Of a stretch of 64,000 nucleotides of DNA, positions 19,458 to 29,620 are shown piece by piece. Position numbers and translations under genes: made by a program. The stretch comes from Halomonas sp. MCCC 1A13316 (GTDB lineage: Bacteria > Pseudomonadota > Gammaproteobacteria > Pseudomonadales > Halomonadaceae): contig NZ_CP053382.1 in assembly GCF_014931605.1 (NCBI RefSeq), positions 620,001-684,000 of the forward strand, written 5' to 3'. Numbering within the stretch: the stretch's first letter is position 1; each line of letters starts with the position of its first letter. Under the pieces are notes generated by a model that was not told the DNA's origin, did no database searches, and was given only the letters and a program-made list of their open reading frames with translations.

Positions 19458-20181
19458 AGGCTCGCTGAGCGAGGAGGTCGAGGTGGCTCGCGAGGAACCT
19501 CGAGGCGGTCTCGCTGTCGCAGTGTGGGCAACGCTGAAGCGGGATCTGGTATTGTTGCTGCGCCGCCGCAGCGAAGTACTGAACCCCCTGGTATTCTTCG
19601 CCATCGTCATTACCCTGTTTCCGATCGGTATTTCCCCCGATCCCGCGTTACTGGCGGCCATCGCCCCCGGTCTGCTGTGGGTGGCGGCGCTGCTGGCGGC
19701 CCTGCTGTCGCTGGATAGCCTGTTCCGCGCCGATTATGACGATGGCTCGCTGGAGCAATTGCTGCTGACGCCGCAGCCGCTGGCGCTGCTGGCCCTGGCC
19801 AAGGTGGCAGTGCACTGGCTGCTCACCGGCCTGCCCCTGGCGCTGATGGCTCCCGTGCTGGGAATCATGCTGGCGTTGCCGGCGGGTAGCTATGTCATCT
19901 TGGGCGTCTCGCTGGCACTGGGCAGTGCCAGTCTCAGTCTGATTGGTGCCATCGGAGCGGCGCTGACGGTGGGGCTCTCGCGTGGCGGCGTGCTGCTGTC
20001 GCTGCTGGTGCTTCCCCTTTACATCCCGGTGCTGATCTTCGGCGCCGGGGCCGTCCAGGCGGCCATCTACGGGGATGGCGTACTGGCGCATCTGGCGATT
20101 CTCGGCGCGCTGCTGGCGCTGGCCCTGATCCTGGCGCCGCTGGCAATCGCGGCATCGCTGCGCATCAGCATCAATGGTTGA
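19444..20181 (+). CDS. ccmB: Heme exporter membrane subunit CcmB
   Basis: CcmB is the permease partner of CcmA. The 245-residue protein has a hydrophilic N-terminal stretch of about 20 residues, the family region TLKRDLVLLLRRRSEVLNPL, then six hydrophobic helices, and the loop FRADYDDGSLEQLLLTPQPL typical of CcmB. The ATG at 19444 lies within ccmA after a G-rich stretch; the N-terminal extension of about 15 residues before the family start is unusual but modest. ccmC follows after 14 bp. Confidence 0.95.
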   Translation: MPASEGSLSEEVEVAREEPRGGLAVAVWATLKRDLVLLLRRRSEVLNPLVFFAIVITLFPIGISPDPALLAAIAPGLLWVAALLAALLSLDSLFRADYDDGSLEQLLLTPQPLALLALAKVAVHWLLTGLPLALMAPVLGIMLALPAGSYVILGVSLALGSASLSLIGAIGAALTVGLSRGGVLLSLLVLPLYIPVLIFGAGAVQAAIYGDGVLAHLAILGALLALALILAPLAIAASLRISING

Positions 20182-20195
20182 GAGGTTGACGAGGC

Positions 20196-20936
20196 ATGTG
20201 GGCTTTCATTAACAAGCTGCGTTCCCCCAAGTGGTTCTACGCCATCAGTGCACGCCTGCAACCCTGGTTCTGGTTGGCGGCGCTGATCCTGATCGTGACC
20301 GGTACCATCTGGGGACTCGCCTTCGCCCCGGCCGACTACCAGCAGGGCAACAGCTTCCGCATCATCTACGTGCACGTTCCGGCCGCCTTCCTGGCCCAGT
20401 CGATCTTCGTCTCGCTGGCAGTGACGGGCCTGGTGTTCATGGTATGGAAGATCAAGATCGCCGACATGGCGGCCACCGTGATGGCGCCGCTGGGCGCCGC
20501 CATGACCTTTGTCGCGCTGTTCTCCGGGGCGGTGTGGGGCGTGCCCACCTGGGGCACCTGGTGGATGTGGGACGCACGTCTGACCTCGATGCTGATCCTG
20601 CTGTTCCTCTACCTCGGCGTCATCGCCCTGCGCGGCGCCTTCGCCAGCCGCGACAGCGCCTCGCGCGCCGCCTCGGTGCTGGCCATGGTCGGGGTCATCA
20701 ACATCCCGATCATCAAGTACTCTGTGGACTGGTGGTACACCCTGCACCAGCCCGCCACCTTCACCGTCACCGGGCGTGCCGCCATGCCGATGGAGATGTG
20801 GCTGCCGCTGCTGATCATGGTGCTGGGCTTTTACTGCTTCTTCATCGCCCTGACCCTGATGCGCACGCGCAGCGAGATCTTGCGTCGCGAATCCAGCAAG
20901 CGCTGGGTGCGTGAGCTGGCCGAGGAGGCGAACTGA
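20196..20936 (+). CDS. ccmC: Heme handling protein CcmC
   Basis: CcmC loads heme on CcmE in the periplasm. The 246-residue protein has six hydrophobic helices and the tryptophan-rich heme-binding [13 protein letters not shown] motif near residues 119-131, with flanking periplasmic His residues ([10 protein letters not shown] and [11 protein letters not shown]). Its TGA overlaps the ccmD ATG (TGATG). Length and motifs are as in the CcmC family. Confidence 0.97.
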   Translation: MWAFINKLRSPKWFYAISARLQPWFWLAALILIVTGTIWGLAFAPADYQQGNSFRIIYVHVPAAFLAQSIFVSLAVTGLVFMVWKIKIADMAATVMAPLGAAMTFVALFSGAVWGVPTWGTWWMWDARLTSMLILLFLYLGVIALRGAFASRDSASRAASVLAMVGVINIPIIKYSVDWWYTLHQPATFTVTGRAAMPMEMWLPLLIMVLGFYCFFIALTLMRTRSEILRRESSKRWVRELAEEAN

Positions 20937-21175
20937 TGGCGTTCGAGACCTTCCGTGAATTACTCGCCATGGGCGGACACGCCACTTACGTCTGGTCGGC
21001 CTGGGGCCTGACCGCCGTGCTGCTGCTGGGTGCCGTACTGCACGCCCGCTTCGAGCGCCGCCAGGTACTGCGCCAGCTGCGCCGTCGCGTGCGCCGCGAG
21101 GCCCATCAGGCCGGGCACAATGCCGGGGCCCAACCGATTCAAACTAGCAGGGGTAGAAACACCAATGAGGCCTAA
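20936..21175 (+). CDS. ccmD: Heme exporter protein CcmD
   Basis: CcmD is a small one-helix protein that stabilises CcmC-CcmE and is required to release holo-CcmE. The 79-residue product has the hallmark start FRELLAMGGHATYVWSAWG, a transmembrane helix around residues 17-38, and a basic Arg-rich cytoplasmic tail (FERRQVLRQLRRRVRREAH). It overlaps ccmE by 11 bases. Confidence 0.94.
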   Translation: MAFETFRELLAMGGHATYVWSAWGLTAVLLLGAVLHARFERRQVLRQLRRRVRREAHQAGHNAGAQPIQTSRGRNTNEA

Positions 21176-21668
21176 ACGTAAACAGAAGCTGTTCATGGCC
21201 CTGGGCCTGGTATCCCTCGCAGCGATTGCCGTGGGGCTGACGCTCTATGCGCTGCGGGCCAATATCAATCTGTTCTTCAGCCCGATTCAGATCGTTGCCG
21301 GAGATGCCCCTTTCGAACGCCAGCTGCGTGCCGGCGGCATGGTCAAGGAGGGTAGCGTACGGCGTAACCCCGACAGTCTCGATGTCGAGTTTACCGTGAC
21401 CGACTATGTCGAAGAGGTACGCGTGCATTACAGTGGCATCCTTCCCGACCTGTTCCGCGAAGGGCAGGGCGTGGTGGTGGTCGGCCAGCTGCAGCGCGAC
21501 GGTTACATTAGGGCCGACCAGGTACTGGCGCGCCACGATGAGAACTACATGCCCCCCGAGGTGTCCGAGGCGCTCGAAGCGGCCGGCTACTCGCCCGCCG
21601 ACTACCAGGCCAAGGCCGCCGAGGTGGCCGAGCGCGTCGAAGAGCGGGACGGCGCCAGCCAGAATTGA
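21165..21668 (+). CDS. ccmE: Heme chaperone CcmE
   Basis: CcmE covalently carries heme across the periplasm. The 167-residue protein has a basic N-terminus, one signal-anchor helix (residues 10-29), an OB-fold domain (EFTVTDYVEEVRVHYSGILP) and the heme-attachment His124 within RHDENYMPPEV. The ATG at 21165 gives the conserved start MRPKRKQKL and lies inside ccmD; the longer reading from 21030 is ccmD antisense-frame sequence and is rejected. ccmF follows after 12 bp. Confidence 0.97.
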   Translation: MRPKRKQKLFMALGLVSLAAIAVGLTLYALRANINLFFSPIQIVAGDAPFERQLRAGGMVKEGSVRRNPDSLDVEFTVTDYVEEVRVHYSGILPDLFREGQGVVVVGQLQRDGYIRADQVLARHDENYMPPEVSEALEAAGYSPADYQAKAAEVAERVEERDGASQN

Positions 21669-21680
21669 TCCGGAGACGAC

Positions 21681-23687
21681 ATGTTCATTCGCTTGATCCC
21701 TGAAATCGGCCATTTCGCCCTGGTCGTCGCCATGCTGATGGCGGCGGTGCAGGGCGTCATGCCGCTGGCCGGCGCCGCGCTGCGCCGGCCGCTGTGGATG
21801 GCCTATGCCCGGCCCATGGCCGCCGGTCAGTTCCTGTTCGTGGTCATCGCCTACCTGTGCCTCACGGCGAGCTATCTGTTCGACGACTTCAGCGTGGCCA
21901 ACGTGGCCAACAACTCCAACTCGATGCTGCCGTGGTACTTCAAGCTCAGTGCCGTGTGGGGCAACCATGAGGGCTCGGTGTTGCTGTGGAGCCTGATGCT
22001 GGCCGGCTGGGGGTTCATGGCAGCGAGCTTTTCCCGCGAGCTGCCGCGCGACATGGTGGCGCGCGTGGTCGGTGTGCTGGGCCTGGTCGGGGTGGGCTTT
22101 CTGGCATTCGTGCTGGTCACCTCAAACCCCTTCGAGCGCCTGCTGCCGAACGTGCCGAGCGACGGCGCCGATCTCAACCCGCTGCTACAGGACATCGGCC
22201 TGATCCTGCACCCGCCGATGCTCTACATGGGCTACGTGGGCTTCTCGGTGGTCTTCGCCTTCGCCATTGCCGCCCTGCTCGGTGGCCGTCTCGATGCGGC
22301 CTGGACCCGCTGGGCGCGACCCTGGACCAACCTGGCCTGGGCCTTTCTCACCGTGGGTATCGCGCTGGGTAGCTGGTGGGCCTACTACGAGCTGGGCTGG
22401 GGCGGCTGGTGGTTCTGGGATCCGGTCGAGAACGCCTCGCTGCTGCCCTGGCTGACGGGCACTGCACTGATGCATTCGCTGGCGGTTACCGAGAAGCGCG
22501 GCTCGTTCAAGAGCTGGACCGTGCTGCTGGCGATCTTCACCTTCTCGCTGTCGCTGCTGGGCACCTTCCTGGTGCGCTCCGGCGTGCTGACCTCGGTGCA
22601 CGCCTTCGCCAACGACCCTGCGCGTGGCTTCTTCATCCTGATCTTGCTGGGCATCACCGTGGGGCTGTCGCTGCTGATCTTCGCCCTGCGTGCGCCGCGC
22701 GTCAGCCACCGTACCGGCTTCAACTGGCTGTCGCGCGATGCCCTGTTGCTGATCAACAACATTATGCTGGTGATCATGACCGTCACCGTGCTGATGGGTA
22801 CCGTCTATCCGCTGCTGCTCGACGCCCTCGACCTGGGCAAGATCAGCGTGGGCCCGCCGTACTTCAACGCCCTGTTCGTACCGCTCACGGTGATCATGTG
22901 CGTGTTCATGGGCATGGGGCCGACGGCACGCTGGAAGCAGACCGACCCGCGCCTGCTGATCAAGCGGCTGTGGCTCGCCGGCGTGGTGGCACTGGTCATT
23001 GCGGCGGTCATGCCGTTCGTCATCGGCGGGGAGTGGAACGCCTGGGTCGCCCTCGGCCTGGTGGCAGCGATGTGGATCGTGCTGCCGACGCTGCGCGATC
23101 TCTACGACAAGACCCGCCGCGCCGAGTCGTTCGGCGCCGGGCTGCGCAAGCTGTCGCTGGCCTACTGGGGCATGCAACTCGGTCACCTGGGTGTAGCGGT
23201 CACCATCATCGGCGTGGCGGTGGTGTCCAACTTCGAGATCGAGCGCAACGTGCGCATGGCGCCCGGCGACAGCGTCGAAGTCGCCGGTTACACCTTCACC
23301 ATGAACGAGCTGACCAGCCGCCGCGGGCCCAACTACATTGCCGACGGCGCCGAGATCGAGGTGCGCCGCGGCGACAGCCGGCGCAGCTTCTTTATGAATC
23401 CGGAAAAGCGCGTTTACATTGCACGTGGCATGCCCATGAGCCAGGTGGCGCTGAGCCCCGGCCTGTTCCGCGACCTCTACGTCGCCATGGGCGAGGACCT
23501 GGGAGACGACAGCTGGGCCATGCGCGTGCAGTACAAGCCGTTCGTGCGCTGGCTGTGGCTCGGTGCTCTGCTGATGGCGATCGGCGGCGTACTCGCCGTG
23601 GTCGACCGGCGCTACCGGCGTCTGGCCACGTCACGCGACCCCGAGGACAGTTCCCGCGAAGGCGCGAAACGGGAGGCCACGGCATGA
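21681..23687 (+). CDS. ccmF: Cytochrome c heme lyase subunit CcmF
   Basis: CcmF takes heme from CcmE and ligates it to apocytochrome c together with CcmH and CcmI. The 668-residue protein is very hydrophobic (about 14-15 helices) and has the WWD-type motif GWGGWWFWDPVENASLLPW near residue 239, and conserved His-containing segments such as GNHEGSVLLW and ALMHSLAVTEKRG. The C-terminal periplasmic domain (residues 510-620) precedes a last helix. Its stop overlaps ccmG by ATGA. Confidence 0.97.
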   Translation: MFIRLIPEIGHFALVVAMLMAAVQGVMPLAGAALRRPLWMAYARPMAAGQFLFVVIAYLCLTASYLFDDFSVANVANNSNSMLPWYFKLSAVWGNHEGSVLLWSLMLAGWGFMAASFSRELPRDMVARVVGVLGLVGVGFLAFVLVTSNPFERLLPNVPSDGADLNPLLQDIGLILHPPMLYMGYVGFSVVFAFAIAALLGGRLDAAWTRWARPWTNLAWAFLTVGIALGSWWAYYELGWGGWWFWDPVENASLLPWLTGTALMHSLAVTEKRGSFKSWTVLLAIFTFSLSLLGTFLVRSGVLTSVHAFANDPARGFFILILLGITVGLSLLIFALRAPRVSHRTGFNWLSRDALLLINNIMLVIMTVTVLMGTVYPLLLDALDLGKISVGPPYFNALFVPLTVIMCVFMGMGPTARWKQTDPRLLIKRLWLAGVVALVIAAVMPFVIGGEWNAWVALGLVAAMWIVLPTLRDLYDKTRRAESFGAGLRKLSLAYWGMQLGHLGVAVTIIGVAVVSNFEIERNVRMAPGDSVEVAGYTFTMNELTSRRGPNYIADGAEIEVRRGDSRRSFFMNPEKRVYIARGMPMSQVALSPGLFRDLYVAMGEDLGDDSWAMRVQYKPFVRWLWLGALLMAIGGVLAVVDRRYRRLATSRDPEDSSREGAKREATA

Positions 23688-24211
23688 AGCGTCGCCTGCT
23701 GTTGATGCTGCCGCTCATCGGCTTCCTGGTGCTGGGCGCGTTTCTCTATCAGGGCCTGTCATTGAATCCCTTTGAACGCGAATCGGCGTTGATGGCGCGG
23801 GAGTTTCCCGCTTTCGAGCTCCCCACCCTGGAGGACCCCGAGCGAGTCGTGGACGAGTCCCTGCTCAAGGGCGAAGTGACGCTGGTCAACGTCTGGGGCG
23901 AGTGGTGTCCGACCTGCAAGCAGGAGATGCCGCAGTTGCTCGACCTGGCCGATCGCGGCGTGCGTCTGGTCGGTGTCGACTACAAGGACACCCGCGAGAA
24001 GGGGGAGGAATTCCTCGCCGAATTCGGCAACCCGTTCGAAGTCAATGTTTTCGATGCCGAGGGCACCCTGGGTTTTGATCTGGGGGTCTATGGCGCACCG
24101 GAAACCTTCCTGGTCGATCGGGATGGCGTGATCCGCTATCACCATACCGGTTACATCAAGCCGGAAGATGTTCACGACGTGATTCTGCCGGAGGTGGATA
24201 AATGGCAGTGA
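23684..24211 (+). CDS. ccmG: Thiol:disulfide interchange protein CcmG (DsbE)
   Basis: CcmG is a membrane-anchored thioredoxin that reduces the CXXCH cysteines of apocytochrome c or CcmH. The 175-residue protein has a signal-anchor helix (residues 4-23) and a thioredoxin fold with the active site WGEWCPTCKQE (C75, C78), plus the cis-Pro region YGAPETFLVD. The ATG at 23684 overlaps the ccmF stop; ccmH starts 10 bases before its end. Confidence 0.97.
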   Translation: MKRRLLLMLPLIGFLVLGAFLYQGLSLNPFERESALMAREFPAFELPTLEDPERVVDESLLKGEVTLVNVWGEWCPTCKQEMPQLLDLADRGVRLVGVDYKDTREKGEEFLAEFGNPFEVNVFDAEGTLGFDLGVYGAPETFLVDRDGVIRYHHTGYIKPEDVHDVILPEVDKWQ

Positions 24212-24669
24212 TACGACTGCTCTTCGTGATGCTGCTCCTGGCCGCCGGCATGGCTCATGGCGGTGCCGTCGAGGTACGCGAGTTCAGCAATCCGGTACTC
24301 GAACAGCGCTACCAGAGCCTGACGGCCTCGATGCGCTGCCCTAAATGCCAGAACCAGGCGATCGACGATTCCGACTCCCCGATCTCCAAGGACATGCGCG
24401 AGCGGGTCTATGCCATGCTGCAGGATGGCCGCTCGGACATCGAGATTCGCAACCACATGGTGCAGCGTTTCGGCGACTATGTGCTCTATAACCCGCGCCT
24501 GGAAGGTCGCACCTACCTGCTGTGGGGGCTGCCTGCCGCTCTGGTCGTGGCCGGCGGTATCCTGGTGATGCTGCTGGTACGTGCGCGGCGCAACGCCTCG
24601 GTGCGCGCCCTGGACGACAACGAGCGCCGGCGCCTGGAATCGCTGATCAACCGGGGAAATGACCAATGA
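24202..24669 (+). CDS. ccmH: Cytochrome c maturation protein CcmH
   Basis: CcmH is the membrane-bound thiol protein that works with CcmG on apocytochrome c. The 155-residue protein has a signal peptide (about 1-20), the active-site motif MRCPKCQNQAIDDS (C46, C49), the conserved DMRERVYAML-DGRSD-EI segment, and a transmembrane helix at about residues 105-127. It is the short CcmH form, with the TPR half encoded separately as ccmI. Overlaps ccmG by 10 and ccmI by 4 bases. Confidence 0.96.
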   Translation: MAVIRLLFVMLLLAAGMAHGGAVEVREFSNPVLEQRYQSLTASMRCPKCQNQAIDDSDSPISKDMRERVYAMLQDGRSDIEIRNHMVQRFGDYVLYNPRLEGRTYLLWGLPAALVVAGGILVMLLVRARRNASVRALDDNERRRLESLINRGNDQ

Positions 24670-25895
24670 TTGCATTGTGGTTAGCCTTCGGCCTGCTGCT
24701 GCTGCCGGCACTGTGGCTGCTGGTGGCGCCGCTCAGGCGAGCGCGTCTGGTACACGACGCCCAGGCCAGCTTCGAAGCCAACGACCGCGCAGCCGAGCAG
24801 AACGTGGCGATCTATCGGCGCCGGCTGGCATCGCTGGAGGCGGCGTTGGAGCGTGGCGACATAGACCGCGCGCAGTTCGACGAAGATCGCCTCGAACTCG
24901 ACCGCAGCCTGCTCGAGGATACCGAGAACCTGTCTCGCCCCCCGCTGCATTCGCCCACGGCCGGGCGCTTCGCAGTGCCTGTCGTGGCGCTGGCGTTGGT
25001 GATCTCGGCCATGCTGTGGTACCAGCACGAAGGCGCCGAGGGCGACCTGCGCCTGTTCGACGCGTACCAGCAGAGCGACTCGCTGCCGGCCCTGCTGGAG
25101 CGTCTCGAGCATGAGGCCCAGCGTCAGCCGGACAACGCCAACGTGTGGGCCTCGCTCTACCCGCTCTATCGCGACTCGGGCCAGGGCGAAGCCGCCATCG
25201 AAGCGCTGGACCGCCTGATCGCACTCGAGGGGCGGGTACCCTCGCTGCTGGCACAGAAGGCCCAGCTGATGTTCTTCATGGCCGACCGCACCCTCACCGA
25301 CGAGGTCCAGGCGCTGGTCGACGAAGTCGTCGAACGCGACTCCCGGGAACCGACCATCTTCGGCATGCTGGGCGTGCACGCCTTCGACAGGGGCGACTAC
25401 GAGCAGGCCATCGAACACTGGCGTCGGGCCATCGCCGGCATGTCCGACTCCGGTTCCGCGCAGGCGCTGCGCCAAGGTATCCAGGTCGCCCAGCAACGCC
25501 TCGGCGTCTCTCCCGACGAGCAGGAGGCGGTTGCCCAAGGGCCCGGTGTGCGAGTGCGCGTCAGCCTCGATGAAAGCCTCGAGGGCTTGCTCGACGAGGA
25601 CACTCGCGTGTTCGTCGTGGCCCGCGATATGGCGGGCGAGTTGCCGCCGCTGGCGGTCGCCCGGATGACGCTCGGCGACCTGCCGACCACGCTGGTGCTC
25701 GACGACCGCCACGCCATGTCCGATGCCGCCAGCCTGTCCCAGGCCAGCGAGGTGCGCTTGATCGTGCGCGTGACCAAGAGCGGCGGGGCCACGCCCGAGA
25801 CCGGCGACATGTACGGCGACAAGGAAGGCGTGCCGGTCGGTGACGTCGAGGATCAGGAACCCGTGCAGGTCGTGGTCGACCGTGTCATAGAATAG
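24666..25895 (+). CDS. ccmI: Cytochrome c maturation TPR protein CcmI
   Basis: CcmI binds the C-terminus of apocytochrome c and presents it to the heme lyase. The 409-residue protein has two N-terminal transmembrane helices (about 2-21 and 100-118) enclosing a coiled-coil loop (NVAIYRRRLASLEAALERGD), then TPR repeats (residues 130-275) and a C-terminal domain with VFVVARDMAGELPPLAVAR. It is the last ccm gene, and smc starts only five bases after its stop codon. Confidence 0.94.
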   Translation: MIALWLAFGLLLLPALWLLVAPLRRARLVHDAQASFEANDRAAEQNVAIYRRRLASLEAALERGDIDRAQFDEDRLELDRSLLEDTENLSRPPLHSPTAGRFAVPVVALALVISAMLWYQHEGAEGDLRLFDAYQQSDSLPALLERLEHEAQRQPDNANVWASLYPLYRDSGQGEAAIEALDRLIALEGRVPSLLAQKAQLMFFMADRTLTDEVQALVDEVVERDSREPTIFGMLGVHAFDRGDYEQAIEHWRRAIAGMSDSGSAQALRQGIQVAQQRLGVSPDEQEAVAQGPGVRVRVSLDESLEGLLDEDTRVFVVARDMAGELPPLAVARMTLGDLPTTLVLDDRHAMSDAASLSQASEVRLIVRVTKSGGATPETGDMYGDKEGVPVGDVEDQEPVQVVVDRVIE

Positions 25896-25900
25896 CCGGG

Positions 25901-28900
25901 ATGCGACTCACCTCGATCCGTCTGAGCGGCTTCAAATCCTTCGTCGACCCGGTCACGGTGCCCTTCGACGGCAACATGACCGCCATCGTCGGTCCCAACG
26001 GCTGCGGCAAGTCGAACATCATCGACGCCGTGCGCTGGGTCATGGGCGAATCCTCGGCCAAGACCCTGCGCGGCGAATCTATGACCGACGTCATCTTCAA
26101 CGGCTCCACCGCGCGCAAGCCGGTGGGGCAGGCCGCCATCGAGCTGCGCTTCGACAACAGCGACGGCACCATGGGCGGTATCTACGCCCAGTACGCCGAG
26201 ATCGCGGTCAAGCGTCAGGTCAGCCGCGACGGCCAGTCCAACTACTTCTTCAACGGCCAGAAGTGCCGCCGTCGCGACATCGCCGATCTCTTCCTCGGCA
26301 CCGGTCTCGGCCCGCGCTCCTATGCCATCATCGGCCAGGGCATGATCTCGCGGCTGATCGAGGCGCGTCCGGAGGAGCTGCGCGCCACCCTCGAAGAGGC
26401 CGCCGGCATCTCCAAGTACAAGGAGCGCCGCCGCGAGACCGAAAACCGCATGCGCCGCACCCGTGAGAACCTCGAGCGCCTGGATGACATTCGCGAGGAG
26501 CTCGACAAGCAGCTCGAACGCCTCCGCCGCCAGGCCGAGGCCGCGCGGCGTTACCAGACCCTCAAGGAAGAGGAGCACCGACTCAAGGGCGAGCTGGCCC
26601 TGTTGCGCGGCCGAGCCCTGCGCGCCCGCCAGCGTGAGGAGGAGCATCGCGTTCGCGAGCTGGAAACCGCCGTCGAGCGCGAGATCCTTGGCCTGCGCCA
26701 GTGCGAGACCCGCCTCGAGGAGGCGCGCGCCGATCACGACAAGCTGGCCGAGACCCTGGAGGCGCGCCAGGCGCGCTTCTTCGAGACCTCGGGCGCCATC
26801 GCCCGGCTGGAGCAGAGCCTGGAGCACGCACGCAGTCGCGAGTGGCAACTGGCCCGCGACCTGGAGAGCGCCCAGCGTGAACTTGCCGAGCTCGACCGCC
26901 TGGGCGAGGACGACCGTGAACGCCTGGTGCGGCTCGACGAACGGCTCGAGACCCTGGTGCCGGAGCAGGAAGAGCTTGCCGAACAGCTCGCCGAGCTGGA
27001 AGCGATGCTGGAAGAGGCCGAGCCTACCGCCGAGGAGGCCGAACAGGCCTTCGAGACCTTCAGCGAAGGCTGGCGCGAGGCCAGCCGCGACGCCGAGCGC
27101 AGTCAGGACCGCCTGCGCGAACTCGAGAACCGCCTGGCCCGGCTCGAGGCCGATGCCCAGCGTCGCCGCCAACAGCAGCAAGAACTGCCGGACCTGGGCG
27201 AGCTGACCGCCAGGCGCGACGAGCTCAAGGAGCGCCTGGCCGAGTTCGCTCTCGAGCAGGAGAGCGTCGAAGCCCGCCGTGAGCAGCTCCAGAGCAGTCG
27301 CGACAGCGCCCGCGAGACGGCGGCCACGCTGGAGCGTGAGCGCGAAACCGAGCGCGCCCGGCGGAGCACGCTGCAGGGCGAACTGGCCTCGCTCGAGGCG
27401 CTGATCCAGGCCGCACTCACCGATCCCGACGAAGCGCTGGCGGAGCATCTGCAGACCCATGGCCTGGGCGAGGCGCCGCGGCTGGGCGAGGCACTCGACG
27501 TCGACCCCGGCTGGGAAACCAGCGTCTCCTGGGTGCTGGCACTCTGGCTCAAGGCGCGCCTCGCCGACCCCGATAGAGCCCGCGAGGCCAGCGCCATGCC
27601 GCCCGCCGAGCTGGGCGCGCTGTCACCCGATGGCACGGCCGAATTCCAGCCACACAGCCTGGCCGCCCGGGTGCGCGGTGCCGGCGCCGCCGCGGCCTGG
27701 CTGGCGCCGATTCGCTGCGTGGACGAAGACCGGCAGGCCTGGGCCGAGCGTGGAAGCCTGGCGGCCGGCGAGAGCCTGATCACGCCGCAGGGGCTGTGGC
27801 TGGGGCGCGACTGGGTGCGCCATCGCGGCCAGGGGGCCGGGCCCGATGCACTGCTGGTCAGCCGTCGCCGATTCGAGGAGGCGGCGCTCGAGCTCGACGA
27901 GATCGAGACTCGCCTGGCAGCACGCGATCAGGCGATCGAAGTGGAACGCGAACGCGCCGAGCAAGCCGAGCGCGAACTCGATGCCATACGTCAGGAGGAG
28001 CGACACCTGGCCGGCGAACAGCAGCAACTGGCGGTGCAGGACAGCGGCCTGGGCAGCCGTCTGGAGCATCTGCAGAGCCGGGCCGGAGAGCTGGCCGAGG
28101 AGCTGGCGGGGTTGGACGAGGCCCGCGAGGAGGCGCGACTGACCATCGAAGAGGCGCGCGAGCAGTGGCAGCAGGCCATGGCGCGGCTGGAGGAGGGCGC
28201 CGAGCAGCGCGAGCGGCTGGAGCGGGCGCGAAGTGAAGCTCGCGAACGCCTGGCCGGCCTGCGCGCGCGGCAGCGCCCGCTGAACGAACGGGTGCAGCAG
28301 CTGGCGCTGGAGCATCAGCGGCTCTCGACCGAGCGCGCCGGCCTGGCCGAGCAGCAGGGGCGCAGTGGTGATGTCCGCGAGCGTCTGTTGGTGCGCTGCG
28401 AGGAGCTGACCGAGACCCTCGAGCAACTGCGCGAGCCCGACGAGGAGCAGCGCGAGAAACTCGACGAGCTGCTACACCGGCGCGAAGGTGACGAACGCTC
28501 GCTCAACGAGGCCAAGGCGCGTGCCGCCGAACTGGTGGAGCGGCTGCGCGAGGACGAGCTGGCGCGGCAGAACCACGAGCGCAACCTGGAGGGTATCCGC
28601 GAGCGCCTGCAGGAGGCGCGCATGCAGGTGCAGGCGCTGGCGCTCAAGGCCGAGACCCAGGACGAGCAGCTCGCCGAGCTGGGTCATCAGGCCGCGACGC
28701 TGGAAGAGAACCTGGATCTCAACGCCACCGAATCGGCCTGGCAGACCCGCCTGGAGGAAGTCGGCGAGCGCATCCGCCGCCTCGGCGCCATCAACCTCGC
28801 GGCGATCGAGGAGTACGACCAGCAGGCCGAGCGACGCAACTATCTCGAGGCGCAGCAGTCGGAACTCAACGAGGCGCTGGATACGCTGGAGCGGGCTATA

Positions 28901-29395
28901 CGTCGCATCGACCAGGAGACCCGTACCCGTTTCCGCGACACCTTCGAGCGAGTCAACCAAGGCCTGCAGTCGCTTTTTCCGCGAGTCTTCGGTGGTGGAA
29001 CCGCATGGTTGACGCTGACCGGTGAGGATTTGCTCGACACCGGGGTCGCGATCATGGCGCGCCCTCCTGGAAAGAAGAACAGCACCATTCATCTTCTCTC
29101 CGGTGGGGAAAAGGCATTGACGGCTCTGTCGCTGGTCTTCGCTATCTTCCAGCTCAATCCGGCGCCTTTCTGCATGCTCGACGAAGTCGATGCACCGCTT
29201 GATGATGCCAATGTCGGACGCTATGCCAAACTGGTGAAGGACATGTCCGAGTCGGTGCAGTTCATCTATATCACCCATAACAAGATCGCCATGGAGGCCG
29301 CCGAAAGACTAATGGGGGTCACCATGCAAGAACCCGGGGTCTCGCGTCTGGTAGCCGTCGGTGTAGAAGAGGCGGCGGCGCTGGCCGAGGCTTGA
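25901..29395 (+). CDS. smc: Chromosome partition protein SMC
   Basis: SMC forms the condensin ring that organises and segregates the chromosome. The 1164-residue protein has an N-terminal head with Walker A GPNGCGKSNIID (about 32-43), a long coiled coil with a hinge around residues 500-640, and a C-terminal head with LSGGEKALTALSL, Walker B FCMLDEVDAPLDD and the D-loop. The presence of SMC separates this organism from enterobacteria, which use MukB. ScpA and ScpB are not encoded nearby. Its close spacing to ccmI suggests read-through from the ccm operon, and zipA follows 225 bp downstream. Confidence 0.98.
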   Translation: MRLTSIRLSGFKSFVDPVTVPFDGNMTAIVGPNGCGKSNIIDAVRWVMGESSAKTLRGESMTDVIFNGSTARKPVGQAAIELRFDNSDGTMGGIYAQYAEIAVKRQVSRDGQSNYFFNGQKCRRRDIADLFLGTGLGPRSYAIIGQGMISRLIEARPEELRATLEEAAGISKYKERRRETENRMRRTRENLERLDDIREELDKQLERLRRQAEAARRYQTLKEEEHRLKGELALLRGRALRARQREEEHRVRELETAVEREILGLRQCETRLEEARADHDKLAETLEARQARFFETSGAIARLEQSLEHARSREWQLARDLESAQRELAELDRLGEDDRERLVRLDERLETLVPEQEELAEQLAELEAMLEEAEPTAEEAEQAFETFSEGWREASRDAERSQDRLRELENRLARLEADAQRRRQQQQELPDLGELTARRDELKERLAEFALEQESVEARREQLQSSRDSARETAATLERERETERARRSTLQGELASLEALIQAALTDPDEALAEHLQTHGLGEAPRLGEALDVDPGWETSVSWVLALWLKARLADPDRAREASAMPPAELGALSPDGTAEFQPHSLAARVRGAGAAAAWLAPIRCVDEDRQAWAERGSLAAGESLITPQGLWLGRDWVRHRGQGAGPDALLVSRRRFEEAALELDEIETRLAARDQAIEVERERAEQAERELDAIRQEERHLAGEQQQLAVQDSGLGSRLEHLQSRAGELAEELAGLDEAREEARLTIEEAREQWQQAMARLEEGAEQRERLERARSEARERLAGLRARQRPLNERVQQLALEHQRLSTERAGLAEQQGRSGDVRERLLVRCEELTETLEQLREPDEEQREKLDELLHRREGDERSLNEAKARAAELVERLREDELARQNHERNLEGIRERLQEARMQVQALALKAETQDEQLAELGHQAATLEENLDLNATESAWQTRLEEVGERIRRLGAINLAAIEEYDQQAERRNYLEAQQSELNEALDTLERAIRRIDQETRTRFRDTFERVNQGLQSLFPRVFGGGTAWLTLTGEDLLDTGVAIMARPPGKKNSTIHLLSGGEKALTALSLVFAIFQLNPAPFCMLDEVDAPLDDANVGRYAKLVKDMSESVQFIYITHNKIAMEAAERLMGVTMQEPGVSRLVAVGVEEAAALAEA

Positions 29396-29620
29396 AAGGA
29401 CTTGCAAGCGGGCGACAAACGCGATATCAGAAGGCACATCACGGTCATACCGCAGATTAAAAAAGCGAATTGACAGGGAAAGGCGCAGGGTCGATTTGAC
29501 TCTCAGGCGATAATGCCGGGGCTTGACAAACAAAAAAAGTGGCCCTTTTTCTGCCAATCGCGCTATGCTGTTCACGAACATCCATCCGGCATGGCGCCCT
29601 AGTGATAGGCAATACGACCC

